Assembly (NCBI GenBank): GCA_017302795.1
Contig: JAFLCB010000008.1
Coordinates: forward strand, 62,001-126,000
Origin: Deltaproteobacteria bacterium
GTDB taxonomy: Bacteria; Bdellovibrionota; Bdellovibrionia; Bdellovibrionales; JAMPXM01
Direction: 5' to 3'
DNA: 64,000 nt
The first letter of the stretch is position 1. Every line of letters starts with the position of its first letter. The translations under genes were made by a program, and so were the position numbers. This document shows positions 25,630-33,918 of this stretch, in pieces. Below the pieces are notes generated by a model that worked only from the letters and a program-made list of their open reading frames with translations, was not told where the DNA came from and did no database searches.

Positions 25630-26969
25630 GCGTCTGTCCTCGCGTCATCTTCAGGAAACTGTACCTTGCGCAAAACGAACGCTCCAACAGCGAAGAGGAT
25701 CAGTAAACTTAGCATTGATATCCGATGACTCGAAGTGATGGTGCTCGTGACCGCAATCAAAAGGGGACCGAGGACGGAAGAAAAGCGTCCTAGCATATTG
25801 AAAAATCCAAAAAATTCTCCGGACCTTTCACTCGGTACCAATTGGCCAAAAACAGATCGGCTGAGAGCTTGAATCCCTCCTTGTACCATGCCAATCACTG
25901 CGGCCAACGCGTAGAAGTGCCACTCGACCTGTAGGCCTGTGGCCGCAACAGTTACGAGAGCGTAAACGGCGATTGCAATGTAGAGCGACTTCCTTGCGCC
26001 GATCCACTTTGCCAAAAAACCAAATCCTATGGCGGCGGGGAAACCGATGAACTGAACAAGCAAAAGTGCGACAATCAAAGATTCGCTTTTAAAGCCAAGC
26101 GACATGCCGTAGTCAACGGCCATCTTGATAATGGTATTCACACCGTCGATGTAAAAGAAGTAGCCAATCAGAAAAAGAAACGCTGATCGGTGTGATTTGA
26201 GACTTCGAAAGGTATGAGCAACTTCCTTGATCGATTCTTTGAAGAGTCGGAGGTAGTTCAGTTTTTCTTCTGTACCTTTAGATTCCTGAACATTGAACAT
26301 CAGCGGAAGGGTAAAGACGAGCCACCAAATGCCGACCGTGAAAAAGGAAACTCGAACGGCTTCAGCCGCGTTTGCTAAACCAAACAATTCGGGTTTAAGC
26401 GTCATGAAGACATTGACGGCAAAAAGGACGCCTCCTCCCAAATAGCCGAGGCCGTATCCTAATCCTGAGACATGGTCCATGTCTGCTTTTGGCGAGACCA
26501 AGCTCAAAAGAGCGTCATAAAAATTCTGGCCACCCCAGAAACCAACGGAGGCCATGACGTAGAGAATAGTGGCAAAGATCCATTGGCCTTGTGCAACAAA
26601 GAAGAGTGAGGAAGCAGAAGTCGCACCAAGCATGGTGAAGGCGAGTAAAAACTTTTTCCGTCCGTTCGCGCGATCCGCAAGGGCACCAAGAAGCGGAGCA
26701 GATAGTCCAAGTACGAGACTAGAAAATGAATTCGCGTAGCCTAGTTTCGCCGTTGATTCTAGCGACGCTTGAATTCCTTGGTTACCAGTGCTCCAGTACT
26801 GTTTGAAGAAGATTGGGAAGAAGCCGGCCATGACCGTCGTTGCAAATGCAGAATTGCCCCAGTCATATAAAGCCCAAGATAGAATTTGCCGGTCCTTTAC
26901 TAAGGCCGTCCAGCTTCTGTTGGAGCTTTTAGGAGCAAGTTTCGGGTCCTGAGTCGAGAGTTTGTTCAT
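25626..26969 (-). CDS. MFS transporter, UMF1/Atg22-like
   Basis: About twelve membrane helices. The N-terminal signature SWALYDWGNSAFATTVMAGFFPIFF (residues ~30-55, quoted in pieces) is characteristic of the UMF1 (Atg22-like) branch of the major facilitator superfamily. DRANGRKKFLL, between helices 2 and 3, is the MFS loop motif. I use ATG 26969 as start; the longer N-terminus from 27020 has no supporting site. It is coupled to the M20 peptidase by a 4-base overlap and is divergent from an ABC exporter operon at 27050. Substrate not predictable; amino-acid or peptide transport fits its partner. Confidence 0.88.
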   Translation of the reverse strand: MNKLSTQDPKLAPKSSNRSWTALVKDRQILSWALYDWGNSAFATTVMAGFFPIFFKQYWSTGNQGIQASLESTAKLGYANSFSSLVLGLSAPLLGALADRANGRKKFLLAFTMLGATSASSLFFVAQGQWIFATILYVMASVGFWGGQNFYDALLSLVSPKADMDHVSGLGYGLGYLGGGVLFAVNVFMTLKPELFGLANAAEAVRVSFFTVGIWWLVFTLPLMFNVQESKGTEEKLNYLRLFKESIKEVAHTFRSLKSHRSAFLFLIGYFFYIDGVNTIIKMAVDYGMSLGFKSESLIVALLLVQFIGFPAAIGFGFLAKWIGARKSLYIAIAVYALVTVAATGLQVEWHFYALAAVIGMVQGGIQALSRSVFGQLVPSERSGEFFGFFNMLGRFSSVLGPLLIAVTSTITSSHRISMLSLLILFAVGAFVLRKVQFPEDDARTDA

Positions 26970-27049
26970 CGAAACAGAAATTCTCTTTTGTTCGAGCGAA
27001 CAGCAAACTGTTTTTTGCATTTCAATCGGATTTCTGCAGTAATGGCGGC

Positions 27050-27808
27050 ATGATTGAAGTTATTGAGCTCGCGAAAACCTACAAAGCCAAACCCAAAGAT
27101 GTGGAAGCAGTTCGTGGTCTTTCTCTGAAGATCCCAAAGGGAGTTTGCTTTGGAATTCTGGGCCCCAATGGAGCTGGGAAAACCACCACCATAGAAATTA
27201 TGGAAGGCTTGACGAAACCTGATCGCGGCGAGGTTCGCTATAACGGCGAAATCGTGATTTCGGCGAAGGGTGGATCGAGAGCCCCGAAGAAGTGGTCGCA
27301 AGCAATCGGAATTCAGTTTCAGCAGACGGCACTTCAAGATCATCTCACGGGGCGCGAACTACTAGAGCTTTTTGCGGGGCTCTATGCGATCGACGACAAG
27401 GCCGGGCATGTGCAAAGAGCTATTGAAACTTGTGAAATTTCAGAATTCGTCGACCGGGAGCCTAAGAAATTAAGTGGAGGTCAAAAGCAACGCGTACTGT
27501 TGGCTCTTGCTCTGGTGCATGCACCTGAAATTGTTTTTCTCGACGAGCCAACCACGGGGCTAGATCCACAAGCGCGCCGTCTGTTTTGGAAACTGGTGAC
27601 TCGTATCAAACAACAAGGTCGGACTGTTATTCTGACGACTCATTACATGGATGAGGCGGAAATATTGTGCGACACTTTGGTCTTGGTTGATCAGGGCAAG
27701 GTCATCGACGAAGGTGCGCCAAGTGAGCTTTTGAAAAAATACGGTGTTAAAAATTTGGATGAACTTTTTTTGAGTCGCACCGGGCGAGACTTGCGCGGAG
27801 ACTTGTGA
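27050..27808 (+). CDS. ABC transporter ATP-binding protein (ABC-2 exporter)
   Basis: Walker A is GPNGAGKT (residues 38-45), the Q-loop FQQTALQDHL, the signature LSGGQKQR, Walker B IVFLDEPTTGLDPQ, and the switch His in LTTHYMDEAE. This is the CcmA/drug-export subfamily. It starts the operon with a permease 8 bases downstream, and is divergent from the MFS gene with only ~80 bases between starts. Probable role: energising export of a lipid, drug or polymer through the partner permease. Confidence 0.94.
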   Translation: MIEVIELAKTYKAKPKDVEAVRGLSLKIPKGVCFGILGPNGAGKTTTIEIMEGLTKPDRGEVRYNGEIVISAKGGSRAPKKWSQAIGIQFQQTALQDHLTGRELLELFAGLYAIDDKAGHVQRAIETCEISEFVDREPKKLSGGQKQRVLLALALVHAPEIVFLDEPTTGLDPQARRLFWKLVTRIKQQGRTVILTTHYMDEAEILCDTLVLVDQGKVIDEGAPSELLKKYGVKNLDELFLSRTGRDLRGDL

Positions 27809-27816
27809 GGTGACTC

Positions 27817-28863
27817 GTGAAGAGTGAATTTAATCAATTGCTGAATCGCCTTTGGCGGTTGTTCACAGCACGCAACAAAGAGTTTTATCGGGACCGTGGT
27901 TCGATGAGCTGGAACCTTTTGTTTCCAGTCTTGATCATTGCAGGCTTTGCATTTGCCTACAGTGGCAAACCCAAGCCCTTGTTCACCGTCGGTGTCGTGA
28001 AGCTAGATTCAGCCGCTTTGCAAAACCCACTCGCCAACTGGCAATATGCGAAGTTTGTTGAGATCGAGAATTCGCCTGAAGCACTGGCGAAGGCAAAAGA
28101 AAAAGTCGGTCGGCATCAGTTGGATCTTTTGATCTCGGCCGAGGGCGCGGAAGGGCATTACTGGGTCAACCCAACTTCTCCGCAGGGCGATACGCTTGAA
28201 AAAATGCTCGCCTCCATTACTGGAGTAAAATGGACGAGAGAGTCCACAGAAGGCGCAGCGATTCGATTTGTCGATTGGTTAACGCCCGGTGTGATTGGTA
28301 TCAATATGATGTTTTCGGCGTTATTCGGAGTCGGATATGTTCTGGTACGGTACAGAAAGTCGGGTGTCCTCAAACGTTTGAAAGCGACTCCAGTACGATC
28401 GTGGGAGTTTCTTGCGGCTCAAATTTTCTCGCGATTCATTTTAATTTCAGTCACGACCTTTGCGATTTTCAGCGGCGCCATTCTCATTCTTGGCATTCCC
28501 GTGCGGGGCTCCTTCCTGGCGCTAGCGGTGGTGCTTGGAGTAGGGACGCTGTGTTTGATCTCACTTGGCCTTGTCGTTGCGGCTCGAGTTTCCAGTGAGG
28601 AATTGGCTGGCGGACTGTTGAATATGATGACTTGGCCGATGATGTTCTTATCAGGTGTTTGGTTCTCGCTTGAAGGTCTTAACCCATGGTTGCAAAAAGC
28701 GTCGTTGATTTCGCCTTTAACCCACATGGTTGGTGCAGCACGCGCGATCATGATCGATGGTGAAAGTCTTTTTTCGCCAGCCGTTGCTGGGCCTGTACTT
28801 ATTCTCGCATTGATTGCGCTGCTTGGTCTTGCGGTGGGATCAGCGTTGTTCAAGTGGGAATAG
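27817..28863 (+). CDS. ABC-2 type transporter permease
   Basis: 348 residues starting at GTG 27817, with GAGGTG just upstream. The first helix (residues ~30-48) is followed by a ~120-residue extracytoplasmic domain and then five helices (from residue ~160 to the end), the usual layout of six-helix ABC-2 permeases. The coupling segment RYRKSGVLKRLKATPVRSWEFL before helix 3 is typical of the family, as is MMTWPMMFLSGVWFSLEGLNPWLQ in the second half. It pairs with the preceding ATPase. Substrate unknown. Confidence 0.92.
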   Translation: MKSEFNQLLNRLWRLFTARNKEFYRDRGSMSWNLLFPVLIIAGFAFAYSGKPKPLFTVGVVKLDSAALQNPLANWQYAKFVEIENSPEALAKAKEKVGRHQLDLLISAEGAEGHYWVNPTSPQGDTLEKMLASITGVKWTRESTEGAAIRFVDWLTPGVIGINMMFSALFGVGYVLVRYRKSGVLKRLKATPVRSWEFLAAQIFSRFILISVTTFAIFSGAILILGIPVRGSFLALAVVLGVGTLCLISLGLVVAARVSSEELAGGLLNMMTWPMMFLSGVWFSLEGLNPWLQKASLISPLTHMVGAARAIMIDGESLFSPAVAGPVLILALIALLGLAVGSALFKWE

Positions 28864-28881
28864 GCGCCCGTCGACAGAACG

Positions 28882-28916
28882 TAAAAACACCGCTAGTGGG
28901 TTTAACCAGCGGTGTT
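28882..28916 (-). terminator. Hairpin terminator for the small Cys/His protein gene
   Basis: AACACCGCT and AGCGGTGTT form a 9-base-pair stem around a 13-base loop. Read on the minus strand it is followed by a short T-run. On the plus strand no T-run follows, so it mainly serves the minus-strand gene at 28972. Confidence 0.6.
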
Positions 28917-28971
28917 AACGGAGTTAGTTTCTTCTCGACTTAGGAACACGTCTGTAAACGTGGCCGTCGGA

Positions 28972-29214
28972 TTAAGCGACTTTCTTTTGCTTGTGTTTCA
29001 TATATGCTTGGTACTTTTTGTCGAAGTCGATTGGCTTCGAGCCTTCACGAGTCAATAGACCCCACTTAAACCAATCGTAGTGCTCCGAACAGAAGTCCAT
29101 TTTCTCAGACTTCTTTTTGCACCCATCGGCCTTGCAATTCGTTGGCAGAGTCGCGACTGGACCTGCGACTGGTGCTGTTCCTGTTGGTTCTTTGTGCTTC
29201 AGCTTTTGCGCCAT
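28972..29214 (-). CDS. Small Cys/His zinc-binding-like protein
   Basis: The start at ATG 29214 is fixed by AAGGAG nine bases upstream, giving about 80 residues. CKADGCKKKSEKMDFCSEH near residues 27-45 has three Cys and one His spaced like a small zinc knuckle. The rest is Lys-rich, ending in KKYQAYMKHKQKKVA, so a nucleic-acid-associated role is plausible. I do not know a named family. It is monocistronic with a hairpin terminator downstream. The good ribosome-binding site and terminator support a real and perhaps well-expressed gene. Confidence 0.78.
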   Translation of the reverse strand: MAQKLKHKEPTGTAPVAGPVATLPTNCKADGCKKKSEKMDFCSEHYDWFKWGLLTREGSKPIDFDKKYQAYMKHKQKKVA

Positions 29215-29391
29215 GAGGCGATCTCCTTTTTGTAGGTCCAAAGACCTGAATCTACTGACAGCCTACTCATCGGCGTCTGGACTTGCGGCTTAAGAGCAAA
29301 GTCGAGGTACCTTGAAGAACTCGACCTCTGGCTAGATCAATTGACGCTAAATCAACGACTTAACGCACTTCATTACAATTACTTGCATAGT

Positions 29392-30189
29392 TCAGAGTGA
29401 GACGCGGATTCGAATATTATTAGTCTGACAGAAGATAGAGCTGTCGGCGTTTCTAACGACAATTTTGCGAATGTATTCCATGTTCGCATCCGACGTAGTC
29501 ATTCGGCGAAGGTACTGAGTATTGGAAACGCCGTCATAGGGAATAGCGGCCACACCTTGGCCGTTGTTGGATCCCTGAAATTCAAGAGTAGCGCCAGTCG
29601 GCACGGCTGATCCAGCGCCATAGCCGATTGAGAGAAGAACATCTTGGCCGACTTTCACCGATGTGGTGGAAGTGGAAAGTGTGCAACTGCGGCCCTGGAG
29701 AACTGTTTGTACAGTGTTTGTCTGGCACAGCGCTCTGCCTAGCGTATCGCGAATCTGAAAATACCGAAGATAGGTACCGCCGATGTAGCCCGGGTTCGAA
29801 AACGCCTGAGACAACGTCGTTGCAAACTCAGGTGTGACTTCACTCGCGTCCGAAATTCCGTTTTTTGAGCCATAGGCGAAAATTCTATAGCCGGCCGGGA
29901 TGGTACCAGTGGTTGTCACATTGTAGGAGTAGGTGCCGCCAACAGCGACATTAGCTGACGTGACTGTTACGGCACAGGTAACGCCCGTGTTGAGCGTTTC
30001 ATTGAAATTTGCCGGAAGTCGGTAGGCCGAATCGCCAGAAATTCCGGTGTCGTCAATCGAAGCGTACTCACCTTGCTCGAGCGGGCGTGGTGCGCAGTTT
30101 TGAAAGAAGACAATAGTCATTATAACAGAGCCCAACGCGAATGAGGCTATTCGAACAGAACGCTTACTTGATGCTTTTTGAATCCCCAC
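29392..30189 (-). CDS. Lipoprotein with two repeated Ig-like domains
   Basis: The GTG start at 30189 gives a normal signal peptide with lipobox FFQNC (Cys32); an ATG at 30237 would make it unusually long. The mature part has two similar ~85-residue halves. Each starts with a Cys in a beta-strand (CAVTVTSANVAVGG; CTLSTSTTSVKVGQ) and ends with a Cys-Gln-Thr-Asn motif (ALCQTNTVQ; IFCQTNNIR), suggesting one disulfide per Ig-like domain. Surface or periplasmic binding is likely; the ligand is unknown. It is divergent from the 714-residue exported protein, with ~90 bases between the starts, implying a shared regulatory region. Confidence 0.78.
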   Translation of the reverse strand: MGIQKASSKRSVRIASFALGSVIMTIVFFQNCAPRPLEQGEYASIDDTGISGDSAYRLPANFNETLNTGVTCAVTVTSANVAVGGTYSYNVTTTGTIPAGYRIFAYGSKNGISDASEVTPEFATTLSQAFSNPGYIGGTYLRYFQIRDTLGRALCQTNTVQTVLQGRSCTLSTSTTSVKVGQDVLLSIGYGAGSAVPTGATLEFQGSNNGQGVAAIPYDGVSNTQYLRRMTTSDANMEYIRKIVVRNADSSIFCQTNNIRIRVSL

Positions 30190-30280
30190 GAGATTAGTGT
30201 CTCTCGAAATGATGCAAATGGAAATAGAATGTCTCATTCCGAGACATGAAGAGAATCCGCAATTTAGCCGTTATAATGAG

Positions 30281-32425
30281 ATGGTCGGGTCAAAAGCTTC
30301 TTTCCTATCAAACTTTTGCCGGGCGCGCATCGCATGTGGCTTAGCTTTCGTGATTTGTGTTCTTCCAGGCTTCGCTGGAGCGTCGAACCTCAATAGCTAC
30401 CCGCCGGCCCTCGCAACGGAAATCTGCGCCTCTTCAGAATCGCAGAAGATAGCGATTCTCAATTGCTTGCGCGAACAGGAATCAGAAGAGTGCGAAGGTT
30501 TCTCTAAAGAGCAACGTCGAAACTGTTTCGATCCTGATGACCAAATTGAGGTGAACTATTCAAAGGCCTGCGCCGTCGGTACGGTCGAAGGTGTTAAAGC
30601 GACCATCAAAGGGGTCACGGAAATTGCGTTGAATGCCGTGACATGGGCGCAAGATCGTCGGGGCTACAATCACGGTGTAGTCGAAAAAGCGCATTCAAGC
30701 TGTCGGGAAGACAGCACGGTTCGTAAAGCTTTCGACATCGCCGAACGAACTCGACAAAACACAATTGCATTTGAATTTGCCCGTTCGGCTTATTCTGCCG
30801 CGAACGATGCCTATACAAAGTGTTTTGCTCGAGAAAAATCTCGCGGTGATGCTTTCGGAGTTTCATTTGAACTTCCCGATTTGACCGCTGTCACAGGTGT
30901 TGTCAGATGCCTCAACTCACGTTCACAGGCAGAAATGGTATGTTCGGTTGTTGTTCCAATGGCGGCAACTGGAGCTGCGGCCGCGGTCATTAAACAAGCT
31001 GTAAAAACCGCTGCTGGTCGAGCTATGTCTTTCACAAAAGGCGATCGGCATAAAAAAATTATCGACGACTATCTTGGTGATCTCGAGCAAAACCAAAAGC
31101 TCACGATGGCGGAGAAACTGTCCTTATCCCATCAAAAGGATCTGCTCGCGTTCATTGGAAATCCACGCACTCAGGAGTTGATTAAAAAGCTAGATATCGA
31201 TGAGCGTGCGCTGATGTATGGAATTCTGGACTCTGATTTAGGCAAGCTTGATCGCTTTAAAAAATTGCTGGTAGAAAAGAGTCCCCAGTCGGATCGGTTG
31301 TTAGCCGTTTTAAGTCGAAAAGATACGACTTCCCCCGCTGGCAAGGCGTTCGCCGAATTCTTAGATGAAAATGGTTTTCCGGGTCGAGGGTTTTTCAATC
31401 CCGCACTTTCGCCCGATGAAATTCGTTCGGGCTTTCAGGCGCACGGGATTTTGACAGGGTATCTTCATGAGGCGCCGGGAATTTCAAATGCCATCGAAGC
31501 GCTGAATCAAGGGAGAATTTCAAAAGCTGATTTTAAAAAGCGAATCGGTGCAAATCTAGGGCACAACGGTCCGCAGGCGGGTTTCTGGGATTTTCTTTCA
31601 GGCATCACGTCGAAGCAGATTGCGAGTTCGGACATTGGTTCGAAATTTTTTAAGGATACTATTTTCGAAGGTGACACTGTGGCAGGAAAAACCCAGGTGA
31701 AATATATTTCTCCGATGACCAACGAGGGGCTTGTTCACACCTTGGTTGATCGGTTGAGTCAGGCTACTTCTGGCGGAGACGTTAAAATATTTTACGAACT
31801 TGCAGGAAAGTCGTTGAACGATAATCACGCGGTGCCGATCGGTGCGATTCCAACTGCATCTGGTTCACAAAGTGGACTTGGCATTCTAAAGAACTTGTTG
31901 TCGGGAGACAAAGCGACTGGCGTCGTTCCCAATGCGATTCAGACCTTGGAGCAATTCAAGGCTTTGCGCGAAATTGCCTTGAGAAAGCCTGATTTATCGG
32001 CGCAGCAGAAATCTTCGTACTCGGATCTCGTAAAGTTGGCTGAAGGGCGCACCAAGGCGTTACAAGATCATATGGACGCTGGTACCGTTAGTTACGTTTC
32101 TGGTAAAGATGGAAAGCTAGAAAAAATTATTTTAACAGGACCGAAAGAAACTGGTTCGAAATTTGTGGGAACGATCAGCGCTGATACTCCCACTTTGCGC
32201 GCGATGGAAATGGTTAAGACCTATTTAGCCAAAGAAGAACTCTTGCATGGCGATCCGATTCGGGACTTAGGTGCACCCAGAATGGCGAGCGCATCTGAAG
32301 CTCGCGCTCGAACTGCCGGCGCCGTTGTCGCTGGTGCAGCTGTTCCGTTGATGTTTTACTGCCAAGGTCGGCCGGCCGCAGGTCGTCCGGCAAACAACAG
32401 CGACCAAGCCCCAGTAGGTCGCTAG
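30281..32425 (+). CDS. Large exported protein of unknown function
   Basis: From ATG 30281 the protein has 714 residues. A signal peptide (FCRARIACGLAFVICVLPGF, cleavage near residue 35) precedes a Cys-rich region of ~220 residues (about ten Cys, some closely spaced). A hydrophobic Ala-rich segment lies near residue 235, and then a long helical region begins with a Lys/Glu-rich part. Repeated small Gly/Ser segments occur between residues 400 and 560. The end has Ala-rich hydrophobicity (AGAVVAGAAVPLMFYC) followed by a Gly/Pro/Arg tail. I recognise no domain. The long, low-similarity, secreted character resembles polymorphic or effector-like proteins, but there is no direct proof. It converges on the clan-CD peptidase-like gene. 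Confidence 0.75.
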   Translation: MVGSKASFLSNFCRARIACGLAFVICVLPGFAGASNLNSYPPALATEICASSESQKIAILNCLREQESEECEGFSKEQRRNCFDPDDQIEVNYSKACAVGTVEGVKATIKGVTEIALNAVTWAQDRRGYNHGVVEKAHSSCREDSTVRKAFDIAERTRQNTIAFEFARSAYSAANDAYTKCFAREKSRGDAFGVSFELPDLTAVTGVVRCLNSRSQAEMVCSVVVPMAATGAAAAVIKQAVKTAAGRAMSFTKGDRHKKIIDDYLGDLEQNQKLTMAEKLSLSHQKDLLAFIGNPRTQELIKKLDIDERALMYGILDSDLGKLDRFKKLLVEKSPQSDRLLAVLSRKDTTSPAGKAFAEFLDENGFPGRGFFNPALSPDEIRSGFQAHGILTGYLHEAPGISNAIEALNQGRISKADFKKRIGANLGHNGPQAGFWDFLSGITSKQIASSDIGSKFFKDTIFEGDTVAGKTQVKYISPMTNEGLVHTLVDRLSQATSGGDVKIFYELAGKSLNDNHAVPIGAIPTASGSQSGLGILKNLLSGDKATGVVPNAIQTLEQFKALREIALRKPDLSAQQKSSYSDLVKLAEGRTKALQDHMDAGTVSYVSGKDGKLEKIILTGPKETGSKFVGTISADTPTLRAMEMVKTYLAKEELLHGDPIRDLGAPRMASASEARARTAGAVVAGAAVPLMFYCQGRPAAGRPANNSDQAPVGR

Positions 32426-32478
32426 TCTAAATCCCGCCAACGTTAGCCCTGCGGGATTCTAAATCCCGCCAACGTTAG
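32426..32478. repeat. Direct 21-base repeat with an embedded hairpin between convergent stops
   Basis: Identical 21-base copies lie at 32426-32446 and 32458-32478, a period of 32. The first begins directly after the plus-strand TAG. The second contains the minus-strand TAG and its last codons. AATCCCGC in copy 1 pairs with GCGGGATT between the copies, so the gap can also fold into a hairpin without a T-run. Confidence 0.88.
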
Positions 32479-33766
32479 TCAGATAGGACCGGCCCAATAA
32501 GCCATTTTCAATTTTCCCCAACACCTTATCCCATGATGTGTCGGTGGTTGTTTCATCAAACAGTGCTTCCATGAAGCCATTAATCATGACGTGGCCAGTG
32601 TCAAAGTAGCTCGATAAACCGTTAGTGACGACGTCGATTCGCGCTCTTGTTTTTTCGGCGCGGAACGAATCAAGATAATAGCTATAGCTCGAGCAGCTTT
32701 CGAAAAAGAATATTTGGCGTTTTCCAGTATTGAACTTAAAACCACCAGCTTTTTCTTCAAGGGAGGGGATATCTAAATTTCCACCTAGGCCTGAATGCCC
32801 AGCGTAAAAAATCACATCCGCATTTTCGACCGCTTCTTTGAAATATACTGCGAACGACTTCGCTCTCGCCGTGATCTCGGTTTCAACGAGAAAGCTTCTC
32901 ACCTCAAGATTCACATCTTTTCCGTTTGGTAGCGTCAGAGTTTTAGTCCACAGATTGAGCGGACGTGTCGGATGGGTTTGAACTTTGGTAAGCTGAAATC
33001 CTTGCGTGCCCAGCCACGTATTGAACTCATTGAAGTTGACTCGCCCGTCATCTCGGCGGCTGGTTTGAGAGCTTTCGAAGCCATGCACGACGTCGATTCT
33101 AAACGTATCACCGTTGCCGTTTGGACCGCGCAAAAGGTCCAAACGAAGGTTCATATCCAGTTTCCGGGTTACTCCACCTGAAAGTTTGAACGTAAACGTG
33201 TTGGCAAGAGGTGGGCGCGAGAACTTTTCGCAGCCTCTGCGGTAAGGATCATAGAAGTACCAAAAGTCTCCGAATGAATCATAGTGTTCGTCGGTGCATT
33301 TTCGGTCATAAAAGTTTTCGAGATCTGTCGGCAGAGGTAATTCGATTTCTTTTCTAGTATCCAGTTCGTTTGCAACCGCCGTATGCAAAAGTATTTTGCC
33401 TTTTGCGCGGTAACTGACAACGTAGCTGCCATCGGCTTGGCGAACGCCTTTAACATTCGAATACTCCACGGGTAATTGCGGTGCGCCGATTCCCCCAACG
33501 TAGTCGGGGTTTAGCCCGAACTGTTTGATGAGTTTGGGGGAATGCATCACTCCAAAAATGTGACTGAATTGGACGTCGACTTCTTCTAGCCAACTGTCCA
33601 TATCGCTCGAGTTAGAAACAAAATGGGCGTCGAGCCCAAACTTCCGTTCTTCGGCATTGGGTCCATAAACTTGCGCGTGGACGTGTGATCCGGTACTGAC
33701 GACCGACAGTAGGGCAGTCAACAAGAGCAAAAGAAACTGGAAAACTACTTGCCGATTCGATTTCAT
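32459..33766 (-). CDS. Exported clan-CD cysteine peptidase-like protein
   Basis: The signal peptide is residues 1-31 (long Leu-rich core, HVHAQ cleavage). Near the C-terminus two strand-plus-catalytic-residue motifs match the caspase/gingipain arrangement: VIFYAGHSGLGG with His324, and QIFFFESCSSYS with Cys358, each after a hydrophobic strand. The ~260 residues between signal and catalytic part are beta-rich with no known domain. Activity is inferred from the His/Cys pair only; CHAT and other caspase-like relatives are alternatives. The secreted location next to propeller proteins suggests an exported proteolytic or binding function. Its last codons are duplicated downstream in the convergent gap. 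Confidence 0.65.
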   Translation of the reverse strand: MKSNRQVVFQFLLLLLTALLSVVSTGSHVHAQVYGPNAEERKFGLDAHFVSNSSDMDSWLEEVDVQFSHIFGVMHSPKLIKQFGLNPDYVGGIGAPQLPVEYSNVKGVRQADGSYVVSYRAKGKILLHTAVANELDTRKEIELPLPTDLENFYDRKCTDEHYDSFGDFWYFYDPYRRGCEKFSRPPLANTFTFKLSGGVTRKLDMNLRLDLLRGPNGNGDTFRIDVVHGFESSQTSRRDDGRVNFNEFNTWLGTQGFQLTKVQTHPTRPLNLWTKTLTLPNGKDVNLEVRSFLVETEITARAKSFAVYFKEAVENADVIFYAGHSGLGGNLDIPSLEEKAGGFKFNTGKRQIFFFESCSSYSYYLDSFRAEKTRARIDVVTNGLSSYFDTGHVMINGFMEALFDETTTDTSWDKVLGKIENGLLGRSYLTNVGGI

Positions 33767-33918
33767 TCGTAATCCCCTCGATCGATTTTCGATGCGGTTT
33801 TCGAGGGTAAGAATACCTGCTTAAATTGCAGGCGCTCAAGAGCGTGGCAAAGAGATGAAAAAAAACCTCGAGGTGGCTTCCGTCGCTCCGGCGCAGCGGT
33901 AAACTTATTTCGGTAATC

